From positions 1 to 7,271 of the forward strand of contig QOAS01000085.1 of assembly GCA_003972855.1 (NCBI GenBank): 7,271 nt of DNA, written 5' to 3'. The stretch comes from Gammaproteobacteria bacterium (lineage in GTDB: Bacteria; Aquificota; Aquificia; Aquificales; QOAS01). Below, in pieces: positions 1 through 4,997 of this stretch. A program made the translations under genes and the position numbers. Positions within the stretch are counted from its first letter, which is position 1; each line of letters starts with the position of its first letter. The notes beneath the pieces are model-generated. The model was not told where the DNA came from. It ran no database searches and worked only from the letters and a program-made list of their open reading frames with translations.

Positions 1-375
1 TCTTTTCCATAAAATTTTCCCCTCCCAAGAGATGGCATAAACGAAACCTCCATCGGAGGTAACCGCTATAAACTCGTCGCAGGCAACAACGCCGTTTAGG
101 TCGGTATCTCCTCCATCGGGAGGTGAAAAGCTCCAAAGAAGGTTTCCGTCTTTGTCAAACACATAAAGTTTGTCGTATTTATCTTTACCGCCTTCATCCC
201 CTTTTGTAGCGTGCAAAATTTTATCCCTATAAATGAGAGGTTGATTTGTAATTGTCAAATTCTTTTCCCCCACATACCTTTTCCACTTTAAGGTGATAAT
301 CTCCTCGGAAAACCCTCCTAAGGAAGTGCCGAAAAGCGCCAAACCCAAGAGGGGGAGGAGTTTTTTTAGTCCCAT
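1..375 (-). CDS. Secreted PQQ-like beta-propeller repeat protein, N-terminal part (cut by left edge)
   Basis: The first 125 residues are present and the frame stays open to base 1, so the C-terminus lies outside the window. The start is MGLKKLLPLLGLALFGTSLG: two lysines, then a hydrophobic stretch at about residues 6-20, then a polar SEE. This reads as a Sec signal peptide; there is no lipobox cysteine. After it come two short repeats, YVFDKDGNLLWSF (71-83) and YAISWEGKILW (113-123). Their tryptophans, W81 and W123, are 42 residues apart, the usual period of PQQ-like (PQQ_2/BamB-type) beta-propeller blades with tryptophan docking. The protein is therefore probably periplasmic or surface-exposed. 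Its partner or ligand cannot be told: BamB-like scaffolds, enzymes and sensors all use this fold. ATG 375 is preceded by an in-frame TAA 12 bases upstream, so it is the first possible ATG, but no clear Shine-Dalgarno is seen. Only 19 bases separate it from the Rpn-like remnant upstream, so the two may share a transcript. Confidence 0.8.
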   Translation of the reverse strand, partial: MGLKKLLPLLGLALFGTSLGGFSEEIITLKWKRYVGEKNLTITNQPLIYRDKILHATKGDEGGKDKYDKLYVFDKDGNLLWSFSPPDGGDTDLNGVVACDEFIAVTSDGGFVYAISWEGKILWKR

Positions 376-394
376 TAAAGTGGAATTTTAGAAC

Positions 395-1113
395 TTAGGG
401 GTTTTCCTTTAAAAGTCCCTCCTCTTTGAGCCATTTTTTAACCTTTTCGGGGGAAACTTTTAGAACCTTCGCAATCTTTTCGGGGGGGAAGGTTTAGCTC
501 CTTGTAGAGGTTTATGACATCTTCCCTTTTTGTTTTCTCCGCTCCTTCTAAAAACAAAGGATGTTTCTCCACAGTGATGGGCATCCTTTCAACCTCCTTA
601 CGGAGTAAATTTAACCTTTTAGGTCTAAGTCCCGCAGTGTGCAAAAGGTAGGTTAAATATTTCTCCCTTTTGGGTTGCGGTAGTGTTAAGAATTTTGTTA
701 ACAACTCTTTGAGTGTTCTATTTTCGTTTTCCATTTTGCAGAGAATAGAAAGAACCCAATCGCTCGGCTCGTTTGAGTTTAAAAGCAAAGAGCAATTAAC
801 CTTATTGAGGTCTATTAACCGGTATTCAAACTTCAAAGAGTTTGTTACCACAATTGGAGACATTTTCCTAAGGGGTTTCTCACCCGCATAAACAACTGCT
901 TGGTGGGGTATTTTCCCATAGTTTTCCAAAATAAGAAGGTGATAGTAGAGCATTCTCAAACCCATCTTTGGGTCGTCTGTAGATTGCAACTCAAGGTGGT
1001 AAATTTCTGTGTTCCACTTTGGGGTCAAAAGTTCGGTTAAAAACCAAACTCAAAAAGTTTACAGGTATGTCCTTTATAAGCCTCCTTAGGGGAATGTCGT
1101 AAGCTTTGGACAT
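395..1113 (-). pseudogene. Degraded Rpn-family (PD-(D/E)XK nuclease/transposase-like) gene, remnants in three frames
   Basis: Three pieces on this strand read as one family member. Piece 1 (1113 to 991) begins MSKAYDIPLRRLIKDIPVNF, typical of the Rpn/PDDEXK N-terminus, but runs into TGA after 40 codons. Piece 2, in another frame (about 1028 to 438), begins with the family core EIYHLELQSTDDPKMGLRML. It continues through YYHLLILENYGK, the VVYAGEKPL strand, DWVLSILCKM and LRPKRLNLL. Piece 3, in a third frame, continues from a C7 tract at 482-488 (minus reading) as EKIAKVLKVSPEKVKKWLKE and stops at 395; it looks like a small helix-turn-helix tail. Only about five codons lie between the piece 1 phenylalanine and EIYHLELQS. 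Intact relatives, as I recall them, have roughly 25-30 residues there, including the nuclease aspartate. The gene therefore seems to carry an internal deletion plus a one-base insertion. Piece 2 alone could still give a truncated protein from TTG 1028. Family assignment is by motif recognition; the lost catalytic aspartate is inferred. Confidence 0.75.
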
Positions 1114-1191
1114 TTAGGGGGTATTTTCTACCCTTTCCTTGCGGAAATTTTTTGGTGATAAATGTTATAACACAAAAACTTTTATGTTTTT

Positions 1192-1197
1192 TATATT
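1192..1197 (+). promoter_or_regulatory. Possible -10 element of the tRNA promoter
   Basis: TATATT lies 16 bases before the first base of the tRNA, which would place the transcription start around 1204-1206 with a leader of only a few bases, normal for a tRNA. The surrounding 1145-1200 stretch is strongly AT-rich. No convincing -35 hexamer is seen 16-18 bases upstream (1169-1175 reads AACACAA), so this is a weak call. Confidence 0.3.
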
Positions 1198-1212
1198 AGT
1201 ATCTTCGGTTTA

Positions 1213-1285
1213 GGGCCCGTAGCTCAGGTGGTAGAGCGGGCGGCTCATAACCGCCCGGTCGGGGGTTCGAGTCCTCCCGGGCCCA
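1213..1285 (+). tRNA. tRNA with CAT anticodon; tRNA-Ile2 (lysidine-modified) favoured over elongator tRNA-Met
   Basis: A full 73-base cloverleaf can be drawn by hand. The acceptor arm is GGGCCCG (1213-1219) with CGGGCCC (1278-1284). The D stem is GCTC/GAGC, the anticodon stem GGCGG (1239-1243) with CCGCC (1251-1255), and the anticodon CAT sits at 1246-1248 in loop CTCATAA. The T arm is GGGGG-TTCGAGT-CCTCC with one G-T pair. The discriminator is A1285 and CCA is not encoded. It is not the initiator: the first pair is G-C rather than a mismatch, and the anticodon stem lacks three consecutive G-C pairs of GGG/CCC type. C4-G69 and C5-G68, with the CTCATAA loop, match the features TilS uses to pick tRNA-Ile2 in E. 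coli, whose tRNA-Met has A/U pairs there. The all-G-C stems fit a thermophile. Decoding as AUA-Ile rather than AUG-Met is inference. Confidence 0.95.
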
Positions 1286-1350
1286 TCAATAATTTCTTTT
1301 CTCGGTTATCCATCATGAAATCTCTTTCCGACAATCAAAAAAATCTTAAA

Positions 1351-1356
1351 GAGGGG
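1351..1356 (+). promoter_or_regulatory. Ribosome binding site of the zinc-ribbon gene
   Basis: GAGGGG lies 8 bases before ATG 1365 and 14 bases before the second in-frame ATG at 1371. The spacing favours the first ATG. It also lies inside the last codons of a 16-codon ORF that ends at 1365. Confidence 0.6.
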
Positions 1357-1364
1357 TTATACTA

Positions 1365-2099
1365 ATGTTGATGTTGGATTTATCCAAAGAGGATTTGGAA
1401 AAACTTATTAAGCTACAAGAGATAGACTCAAAAATTATCAAGCTGGAGTTAAAGCTTAAGGAATTACCCGAAGAAATAAAAAGGTTTGAAGAAATCGCCC
1501 AAACCCGCCGTAATAAAATAGCCCGTATAGACGAAAGAATTGAAGAACTCTCTCAAAAGCGTAAAGAATTGGAAAAGATAATAAACGAAAATTACAAAAA
1601 GATAGAGGAAGCCAAGAAGAAAAAAGCCCAAGCCAAGAACTTGGAAGATTACAAAGAAGCCATTAAAATGAAGGCGGAAGCGGAAAAGAGCATCATAAAG
1701 GCGACAAAAGAAATAGAAAAAATCCTCAAAGAGTTAAATCAACTCTTCAGGGAAAGAGAGAAAATGGAAACCAGCGTGGCGGAGTTTGAAAGGAAAATAG
1801 CCAAAAAGGAAGAGGAAGTTCAAAAAACCCAAAAGATGTTGGAAAGAAAATTGCAAGAACTCGGAGGGTTGAGGGAACAATTGATTTCCGAGATTTCCCC
1901 GGAAGTCGTGGAGTTTTACGAAGAAAAGAAATACGAGTTTGGGGGAAATGTTTTCGTTCCCGTATACAACAAAACCTGCACGGGTTGTTCTATGCAAGTT
2001 CCTTCCGCCCAATATACGAAACTTTTAAGGGGAGAAGGGTTGGTATACTGTCCCAACTGCGGGAGAATTCTCTTCATAGAAAACGGAAGTAGGGGTTAA
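1365..2099 (+). CDS. Coiled-coil protein with C-terminal C4 zinc ribbon (COG1579 / zf-RING_7 type)
   Basis: The 244-residue product has two parts. Residues about 5-175 are a long charged alpha-helical coiled coil dominated by Lys, Glu, Leu and Ile, with a probable hairpin turn near KNLEDYKEA (91-99). Residues 200-236 form a zinc ribbon with two CxxC knuckles: C205-T-G-C208 and C229-P-N-C232. This architecture and length match the widespread COG1579 family of predicted nucleic-acid-binding proteins. Its best studied member, Helicobacter HP0958 (FlgZ), binds flagellin mRNA and the flagellar sigma factor RpoN; whether that role applies here is unknown. The product is cytoplasmic, with no signal or membrane segment. 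ATG 1365 is chosen because of GAGGGG at 1351-1356. The gene follows the tRNA by 79 bases with no terminator seen between them, so readthrough transcription is possible. Its TAA shares the palindrome TTAA (2096-2099) with the stop of convergent truB. Confidence 0.88.
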   Translation: MLMLDLSKEDLEKLIKLQEIDSKIIKLELKLKELPEEIKRFEEIAQTRRNKIARIDERIEELSQKRKELEKIINENYKKIEEAKKKKAQAKNLEDYKEAIKMKAEAEKSIIKATKEIEKILKELNQLFREREKMETSVAEFERKIAKKEEEVQKTQKMLERKLQELGGLREQLISEISPEVVEFYEEKKYEFGGNVFVPVYNKTCTGCSMQVPSAQYTKLLRGEGLVYCPNCGRILFIENGSRG

Positions 2100-2965
2100 A
2101 CGAAAACCTTTTCCGGTTTAAGTTTTCCCTCCACAACCTTGCCTATAGCGGAAAAACCGAAAGGGGAGTATACCCTTACGAGCTGACCTTCGCGGAAGTT
2201 TCCCTCAAAGGGGATATATACTCCATTCTTCAAAAGTTGTAAACGGCTCTCATCAACCTCCACTTTCGGTAAGTCCAACCCTTTGTCGGGAGAAAGCAAA
2301 ACCTCTTTAAGGTCTTTCAAATTCAATAACTCTTCCAAATTAAGGGCGCTATCTAAATTTAGTCTACCTATTTCGGTTCTCTTTAAACTTTCGGTGGTAG
2401 CCCCCAAGGAGGTTTTTACCCCTATGTCCTTTATTAAGCTCCTTATGTAGGTTCCTCCCGAAACCTTAACGTCCAAGGTAAAACGGGGTGGATTGTATTC
2501 CAAAAGGTGTATCTCGTAAATTTTGACCTTTATGGGTTGGAGGTTAATAGATTTTCCTTTCCTTGCAAGTTTGTAAGCCCTCCTACCCCTTACTTTTTTT
2601 GCACTAAAAGGGGGTGGAACTTGTAAAATTTCACCCCTGAAGGTATTTACTATTTCTTCAAATTCCCCACGGGAGGGATAATTTCCTTGCGTTTGCCTTA
2701 CTACATTACCGGTAATGTCGTAGGTATCGGTTTCTATGCCCAAAATCCCGCCCGCTATGTAGCGTTTGGGAAGTTTTTGGTAATATTCCGCCAAGCGGGT
2801 TGCCTTTCCAAAGAGAAGTATAAGAAGCCCTTCCGCAAAGGGGTCTAAGGTTCCGGTATGTCCCACCTTAGAAACTCCGAATTTTTTCTTTATACGGTTC
2901 AAAACTTCCGTAGAGGTTAGACCTTTGGGTTTATTAACCGCTATAAGTCCAAATAACTCTCCCAT
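2096..2965 (-). CDS. truB: tRNA pseudouridine-55 synthase TruB
   Basis: The 289-residue protein isomerises U55 in the T loop of elongator tRNAs to pseudouridine. The signatures are clear. The N-terminus is GLIAVNKPKGLTS (6-18). The catalytic motif GHTGTLDPFAEGLL (35-48) carries the nucleophilic aspartate D41. KRYIAGGILGIETDTYD follows at 67-83, then VPPPFSAKKVRGRRAY (116-131) and SGGTYIRSLIKDIG (169-182). The last 60 residues or so (VEVDESRLQLLKNG onward, with REGQLVRVYSPFG) form the C-terminal PUA domain. Length is normal for a bacterial TruB with PUA. ATG 2965 is 15 bases downstream of the dsrH stop, making truB the last gene of the dsrE-dsrF-dsrH-truB series. No strong Shine-Dalgarno is seen in that gap, and the start codon can fold into a small TCCC/GGGA hairpin, so coupling to dsrH translation is plausible. 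The gene converges with the zinc-ribbon gene and overlaps it by 4 bases. Confidence 0.96.
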   Translation of the reverse strand: MGELFGLIAVNKPKGLTSTEVLNRIKKKFGVSKVGHTGTLDPFAEGLLILLFGKATRLAEYYQKLPKRYIAGGILGIETDTYDITGNVVRQTQGNYPSRGEFEEIVNTFRGEILQVPPPFSAKKVRGRRAYKLARKGKSINLQPIKVKIYEIHLLEYNPPRFTLDVKVSGGTYIRSLIKDIGVKTSLGATTESLKRTEIGRLNLDSALNLEELLNLKDLKEVLLSPDKGLDLPKVEVDESRLQLLKNGVYIPFEGNFREGQLVRVYSPFGFSAIGKVVEGKLKPEKVFV

Positions 2966-2980
2966 TAAGGGAATTAAATT

Positions 2981-3217
2981 TCACCAAACAACCACTTTTT
3001 CCGCCTTTAGGATAAGTTGGGCTATTTCCCTGTAGGAGAGGAGTTTATCTTCCAAAACCTTTATTTTGCGGGCTTGGGCATCCTCTTTGCATACAAACCA
3101 ATTGGGTTTGGTAGGTATCTTTAAAACCGCATCCTCTATAAGGACGACTATATCGTTCTCCCCTATAAAACTGTAGGGAATATTGCTCTTTTTAACCAAC
3201 CATAGGGTTTTAACCAT
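2981..3217 (-). CDS. dsrH: DsrH/TusB-like sulfur-relay subunit
   Basis: This 78-residue cytoplasmic protein belongs to the DsrH/TusB family, the third subunit of DsrEFH (TusBCD). Evidence: strand KTLWLVKKS at the start, DIVVLIEDAVLKI (22-34, the LLxEDAV motif), WFVCKEDAQARK (40-51, matching the family's vyvLeeDleARG), and the terminal KVVVW. It is shorter than the usual 95-100 residues. The missing part is the helix between the first two strands, which in Allochromatium DsrH holds Cys20. The only cysteine here is C43, at another position, so the protein probably does not carry sulfur as classical DsrH does. ATG 3217 is chosen because it overlaps the dsrF stop as TAATG; an in-frame TTG at 3223 would add two residues. 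Family membership is supported mainly by motif and by gene order E-F-H. Confidence 0.75.
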   Translation of the reverse strand: MVKTLWLVKKSNIPYSFIGENDIVVLIEDAVLKIPTKPNWFVCKEDAQARKIKVLEDKLLSYREIAQLILKAEKVVVW

Positions 3218-3561
3218 TACCAAACCCCCACCACTTGGGTTTTATCCAAAATTTCCGCTATTTCCCGCTCGTCCGCCATTATCCTTTTGAAGCCTGTAAT
3301 CCACAAATCCTCTTCCGATAGCCCTCTAACTTCAAAGTCATCCTTATCAACTACAAAGGTTACATTTTCCTTATTCACCCTGTAAGTCCTGAAATCCTCA
3401 TACCCCAATTCGGTCGGACTCCAATCGGTCAAAAAGTAAACCCCCTCCTTTATGGTTACAAAGTAAACTTTGGCTTTAAAACTCAATGCGGAAGCTATTT
3501 TAAAAGCCTGCACAGCCTTCCACGAAAAGGGGTCGGACTTTAAAACCACCGCAACGAACAT
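3217..3561 (-). CDS. dsrF: DsrF/TusC-like sulfur-relay subunit
   Basis: The 114-residue product has the length and layout of DsrF/TusC, the middle subunit of the DsrE2F2H2 (TusB2C2D2) sulfur-transfer complex. It has a first beta strand MFVAVVLKSDPF, a helix rich in small residues (WKAVQAFKIASALS), strand KVYFVTIKEGVYFL (31-44), the late TFVVDKDDFEVRGL (68-81, equivalent to the family's vyvcedslxerGl), and a C-terminal strand TQVVGVW. It contains no cysteine at all, so it is likely structural rather than a sulfur carrier. Its start overlaps the dsrE stop by one base (TGATG) and its stop overlaps the dsrH start by one base (TAATG). Such packing implies translational coupling and equal subunit output. 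Confidence 0.8.
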   Translation of the reverse strand: MFVAVVLKSDPFSWKAVQAFKIASALSFKAKVYFVTIKEGVYFLTDWSPTELGYEDFRTYRVNKENVTFVVDKDDFEVRGLSEEDLWITGFKRIMADEREIAEILDKTQVVGVW

Positions 3562-3872
3562 CAGTTAAAGAATAAAACTTTATCAGAAGCCACTATAATG
3601 TCCGCTAAGAGGTCTATATCCTTTTCTTCAGCCCAAGGAGGAACTATTTGATGCCTCTTCTCCACCGAAGAGCGCCCGCAGAGAACTTTTAAACCTTTTT
3701 CCGTTAGTTTTTTAAGGTCTCCTATTCCCAACCACCAAACACCGTTCCCGTGAAGGTAGATGGTAACTTCCGCCCCTAAGTCCAAAAGTTCCTCCATAAG
3801 GCTTAATATGGTTTTCCTATCCTTTGAAAAGGGGTTGTTTGATACGACAAACAACACTTTGGTTGAGGACAT
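3561..3872 (-). CDS. dsrE: DsrE/TusD-like sulfur-carrier subunit
   Basis: The 103-residue protein is the first gene of the minus-strand cluster. Strand KVLFVVSNNPFSKDR is followed by helix TILSLMEELLDLGAEV. Then come VTIYLHGNGVWWL (36-48, the family's glycine-rich turn after strand 2) and KVLCGRSSVEKR (62-73). The last motif matches the CxxxxxxRRG segment that holds the active cysteine of DsrE (Cys78 in Allochromatium, likewise Cys78 in E. coli TusD); here it is C65. A final strand DKVLFFN closes the fold. By family knowledge this cysteine accepts a persulfide, from IscS/TusA or a rhodanese-TusA chain, and hands it on, either to tRNA 2-thiouridine synthesis (Tus) or to sulfur oxidation (Dsr/sHdr). 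The window alone does not decide; neighbouring truB hints at tRNA work, the likely lineage at sulfur oxidation. A modest AGG Shine-Dalgarno lies about 10 bases before ATG 3872. Confidence 0.8.
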   Translation of the reverse strand: MSSTKVLFVVSNNPFSKDRKTILSLMEELLDLGAEVTIYLHGNGVWWLGIGDLKKLTEKGLKVLCGRSSVEKRHQIVPPWAEEKDIDLLADIIVASDKVLFFN

Positions 3873-3953
3873 CTATTCAAACCTATTTTAGGGATTTTAA
3901 AGTTTGTTTTAACCCCCACCTCGTATTTTCTTAAAATAGCTATCCTTCAAGGG
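3873..3953. promoter_or_regulatory. Divergent intergenic region between dsrE and the DegT aminotransferase
   Basis: This 81-base AT-rich gap must hold the promoters of both the dsrE-dsrF-dsrH-truB cluster (leftward) and the aminotransferase gene (rightward). On the plus strand TAAAAT at 3932-3937 could be a -10, which would start the transcript near 3944 with a leader of about ten bases; no well-spaced -35 is seen. On the minus strand two TAAAAT-like boxes occur close to dsrE. The promoter assignments are by eye only. Confidence 0.35.
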
Positions 3954-3960
3954 ATGAAGG
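3944..3960. repeat. Perfect 6-bp inverted repeat spanning the DegT start codon
   Basis: CCTTCAAGGGATGAAGG reads CCTTCA, AGGGA, TGAAGG: two perfect complementary 6-base arms around a 5-base centre. The first ATG of the aminotransferase (3954-3956) sits across the centre and the right arm, and the Shine-Dalgarno-like AAGGG is in the centre. As DNA it could be an operator for a dimeric regulator; as RNA, a hairpin that hides the start. Confidence 0.5.
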
Positions 3961-4997
3961 TGCCATTTTTTCGTTTTGACTCAATAGGGGAAAGAATAAA
4001 AGAAGACTTGGTAAAAATTATTGAAAGCGGAAGACTCACAAGAGGGGAGTTTACGAAAAAATTTGAAGAGGAATTTAAAAACTTTTTAGGCGTCAGATGG
4101 GTAAAAACGGTAAACTCGGGAACAACAGCCCTCTATACCGCTTTAAGGGCATTGGATGTTAAAGGTAAGTATGTGGTCCTACCCGCTTTAAGTTTTATGG
4201 CTACCGTTGATGCGGTTCTGTTAGCGGGTGGCATTCCCTTGGTTATAGATGTGGACGAAACCTACACTATGGACATAAACCAGTTGGAAGATGCCCTAAA
4301 GCGTTACGATGTTAAAGTTATTTTACCCGTTCACCTTTTCGGAAATATGGCGGATATGCCTTCAATAAGTTGGTTGGCTCAAAAATATGGAGCTTATGTA
4401 TTAGAGGATTCAGCTCAAGCCCACGGGGCGATGTTAGAAGGCGTTAAGGCGGGAGCTTGGGGAGATATTTCCGCCTTTAGCTTTTACGCCACTAAAAATG
4501 TTTCCATGGGAGAAGGTGGAGCGGTAGCGGTAAAAAATCCCTCTTTGGTGGAAAGGGTAAAAAAATTGTTAGACTTCGGAGATACTCCCGCTTTTAACTT
4601 CCGACTGTCGGAGTTTCAGAGTGCGGTTGGATTAAACTCCCTTAGGAGGGTGGAGGAAAACAACCGCAGGAGAAGAGAAATAGCCCAGCGCTACAACGAA
4701 AGTTTTAAAGATATTTTCCAACTCCAAAAGGAGAGGGGATATTGCGTATACCACGTTTACAGTTTGAGGCATCCAAAAAGAGACCTCATAACGGAAGAAC
4801 TCGGAAAGAGGGGAATCGCCACCAAGGTTTACTACCCGTATCTCCTCCACGAGCTTAGGAACACCCCCCACCTTCCCACTCCAAACGCCCAAAAGTTTAA
4901 AAAAGAACTCTTTGCGTTGCCCATATATCCATCTCTGACCGACGAGGAGGTTGATTATGTGATATCAACCCTTTTGGAGATTGCTCAAAAGCTCTAA
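3954..4997 (+). CDS. DegT/DnrJ/EryC1/StrS-family PLP-dependent aminotransferase
   Basis: The 347-residue enzyme is a fold-type I pyridoxal-phosphate aminotransferase of the family that aminates keto-sugars for surface polysaccharide, lipid A or secondary metabolite synthesis. Visible motifs are NSGTTALYTALRAL (54-67, cofactor phosphate contact), LPALSFMATVDAVL (76-89), DVDETYTMD (99-107), LPVHLFGNMADM (124-135), EDSAQAHGA (151-159, D152 contacts the pyridine nitrogen) and FSFYATKNVSMGEGGA (175-190, with Schiff-base lysine K181). NFRLSEFQSAVGL at 215-227 is the usual dimer and active-site segment. The substrate cannot be told; no sugar-nucleotide genes flank it. The start is uncertain: ATG 3954 gives the common MKVPFF N-terminus but AAGGG touches it directly, while GTG 3960 has AAGGG at an ideal 6-base distance. 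It diverges from dsrE, and its last 33 bases overlap the end of murE on the other strand. Confidence 0.92.
   Translation: MKVPFFRFDSIGERIKEDLVKIIESGRLTRGEFTKKFEEEFKNFLGVRWVKTVNSGTTALYTALRALDVKGKYVVLPALSFMATVDAVLLAGGIPLVIDVDETYTMDINQLEDALKRYDVKVILPVHLFGNMADMPSISWLAQKYGAYVLEDSAQAHGAMLEGVKAGAWGDISAFSFYATKNVSMGEGGAVAVKNPSLVERVKKLLDFGDTPAFNFRLSEFQSAVGLNSLRRVEENNRRRREIAQRYNESFKDIFQLQKERGYCVYHVYSLRHPKRDLITEELGKRGIATKVYYPYLLHELRNTPHLPTPNAQKFKKELFALPIYPSLTDEEVDYVISTLLEIAQKL

Noticed and set aside
670..891. Plus-strand open frame of 73 codons
   Set aside because: Lies opposite the recognisable Rpn-like core on the minus strand and has no family sequence or Shine-Dalgarno.
1358..1363. TATACT as a -10 element before the zinc-ribbon gene
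   Set aside because: It sits between the Shine-Dalgarno and ATG 1365; a start at about 1370 would remove both, and no -35 is seen.
1734..2012. Minus-strand open frame of 92 codons opposite the zinc-ribbon gene
   Set aside because: Phe/Leu-rich translation is the antisense image of a Lys/Glu-rich coiled coil; no start signal.
2104..2119. AAACC-TTTTCC-GGTTT inverted repeat after the zinc-ribbon stop, as a terminator
   Set aside because: Only five base pairs, no clean T-run after it, and it lies in the C-terminal codons of truB.
4971..4991. CTTTTG/CAAAAG inverted repeat in the aminotransferase-murE overlap, as a bidirectional terminator
   Set aside because: AT-rich six-pair stem with a 9-base loop and no T-run on either side; both arms are coding.
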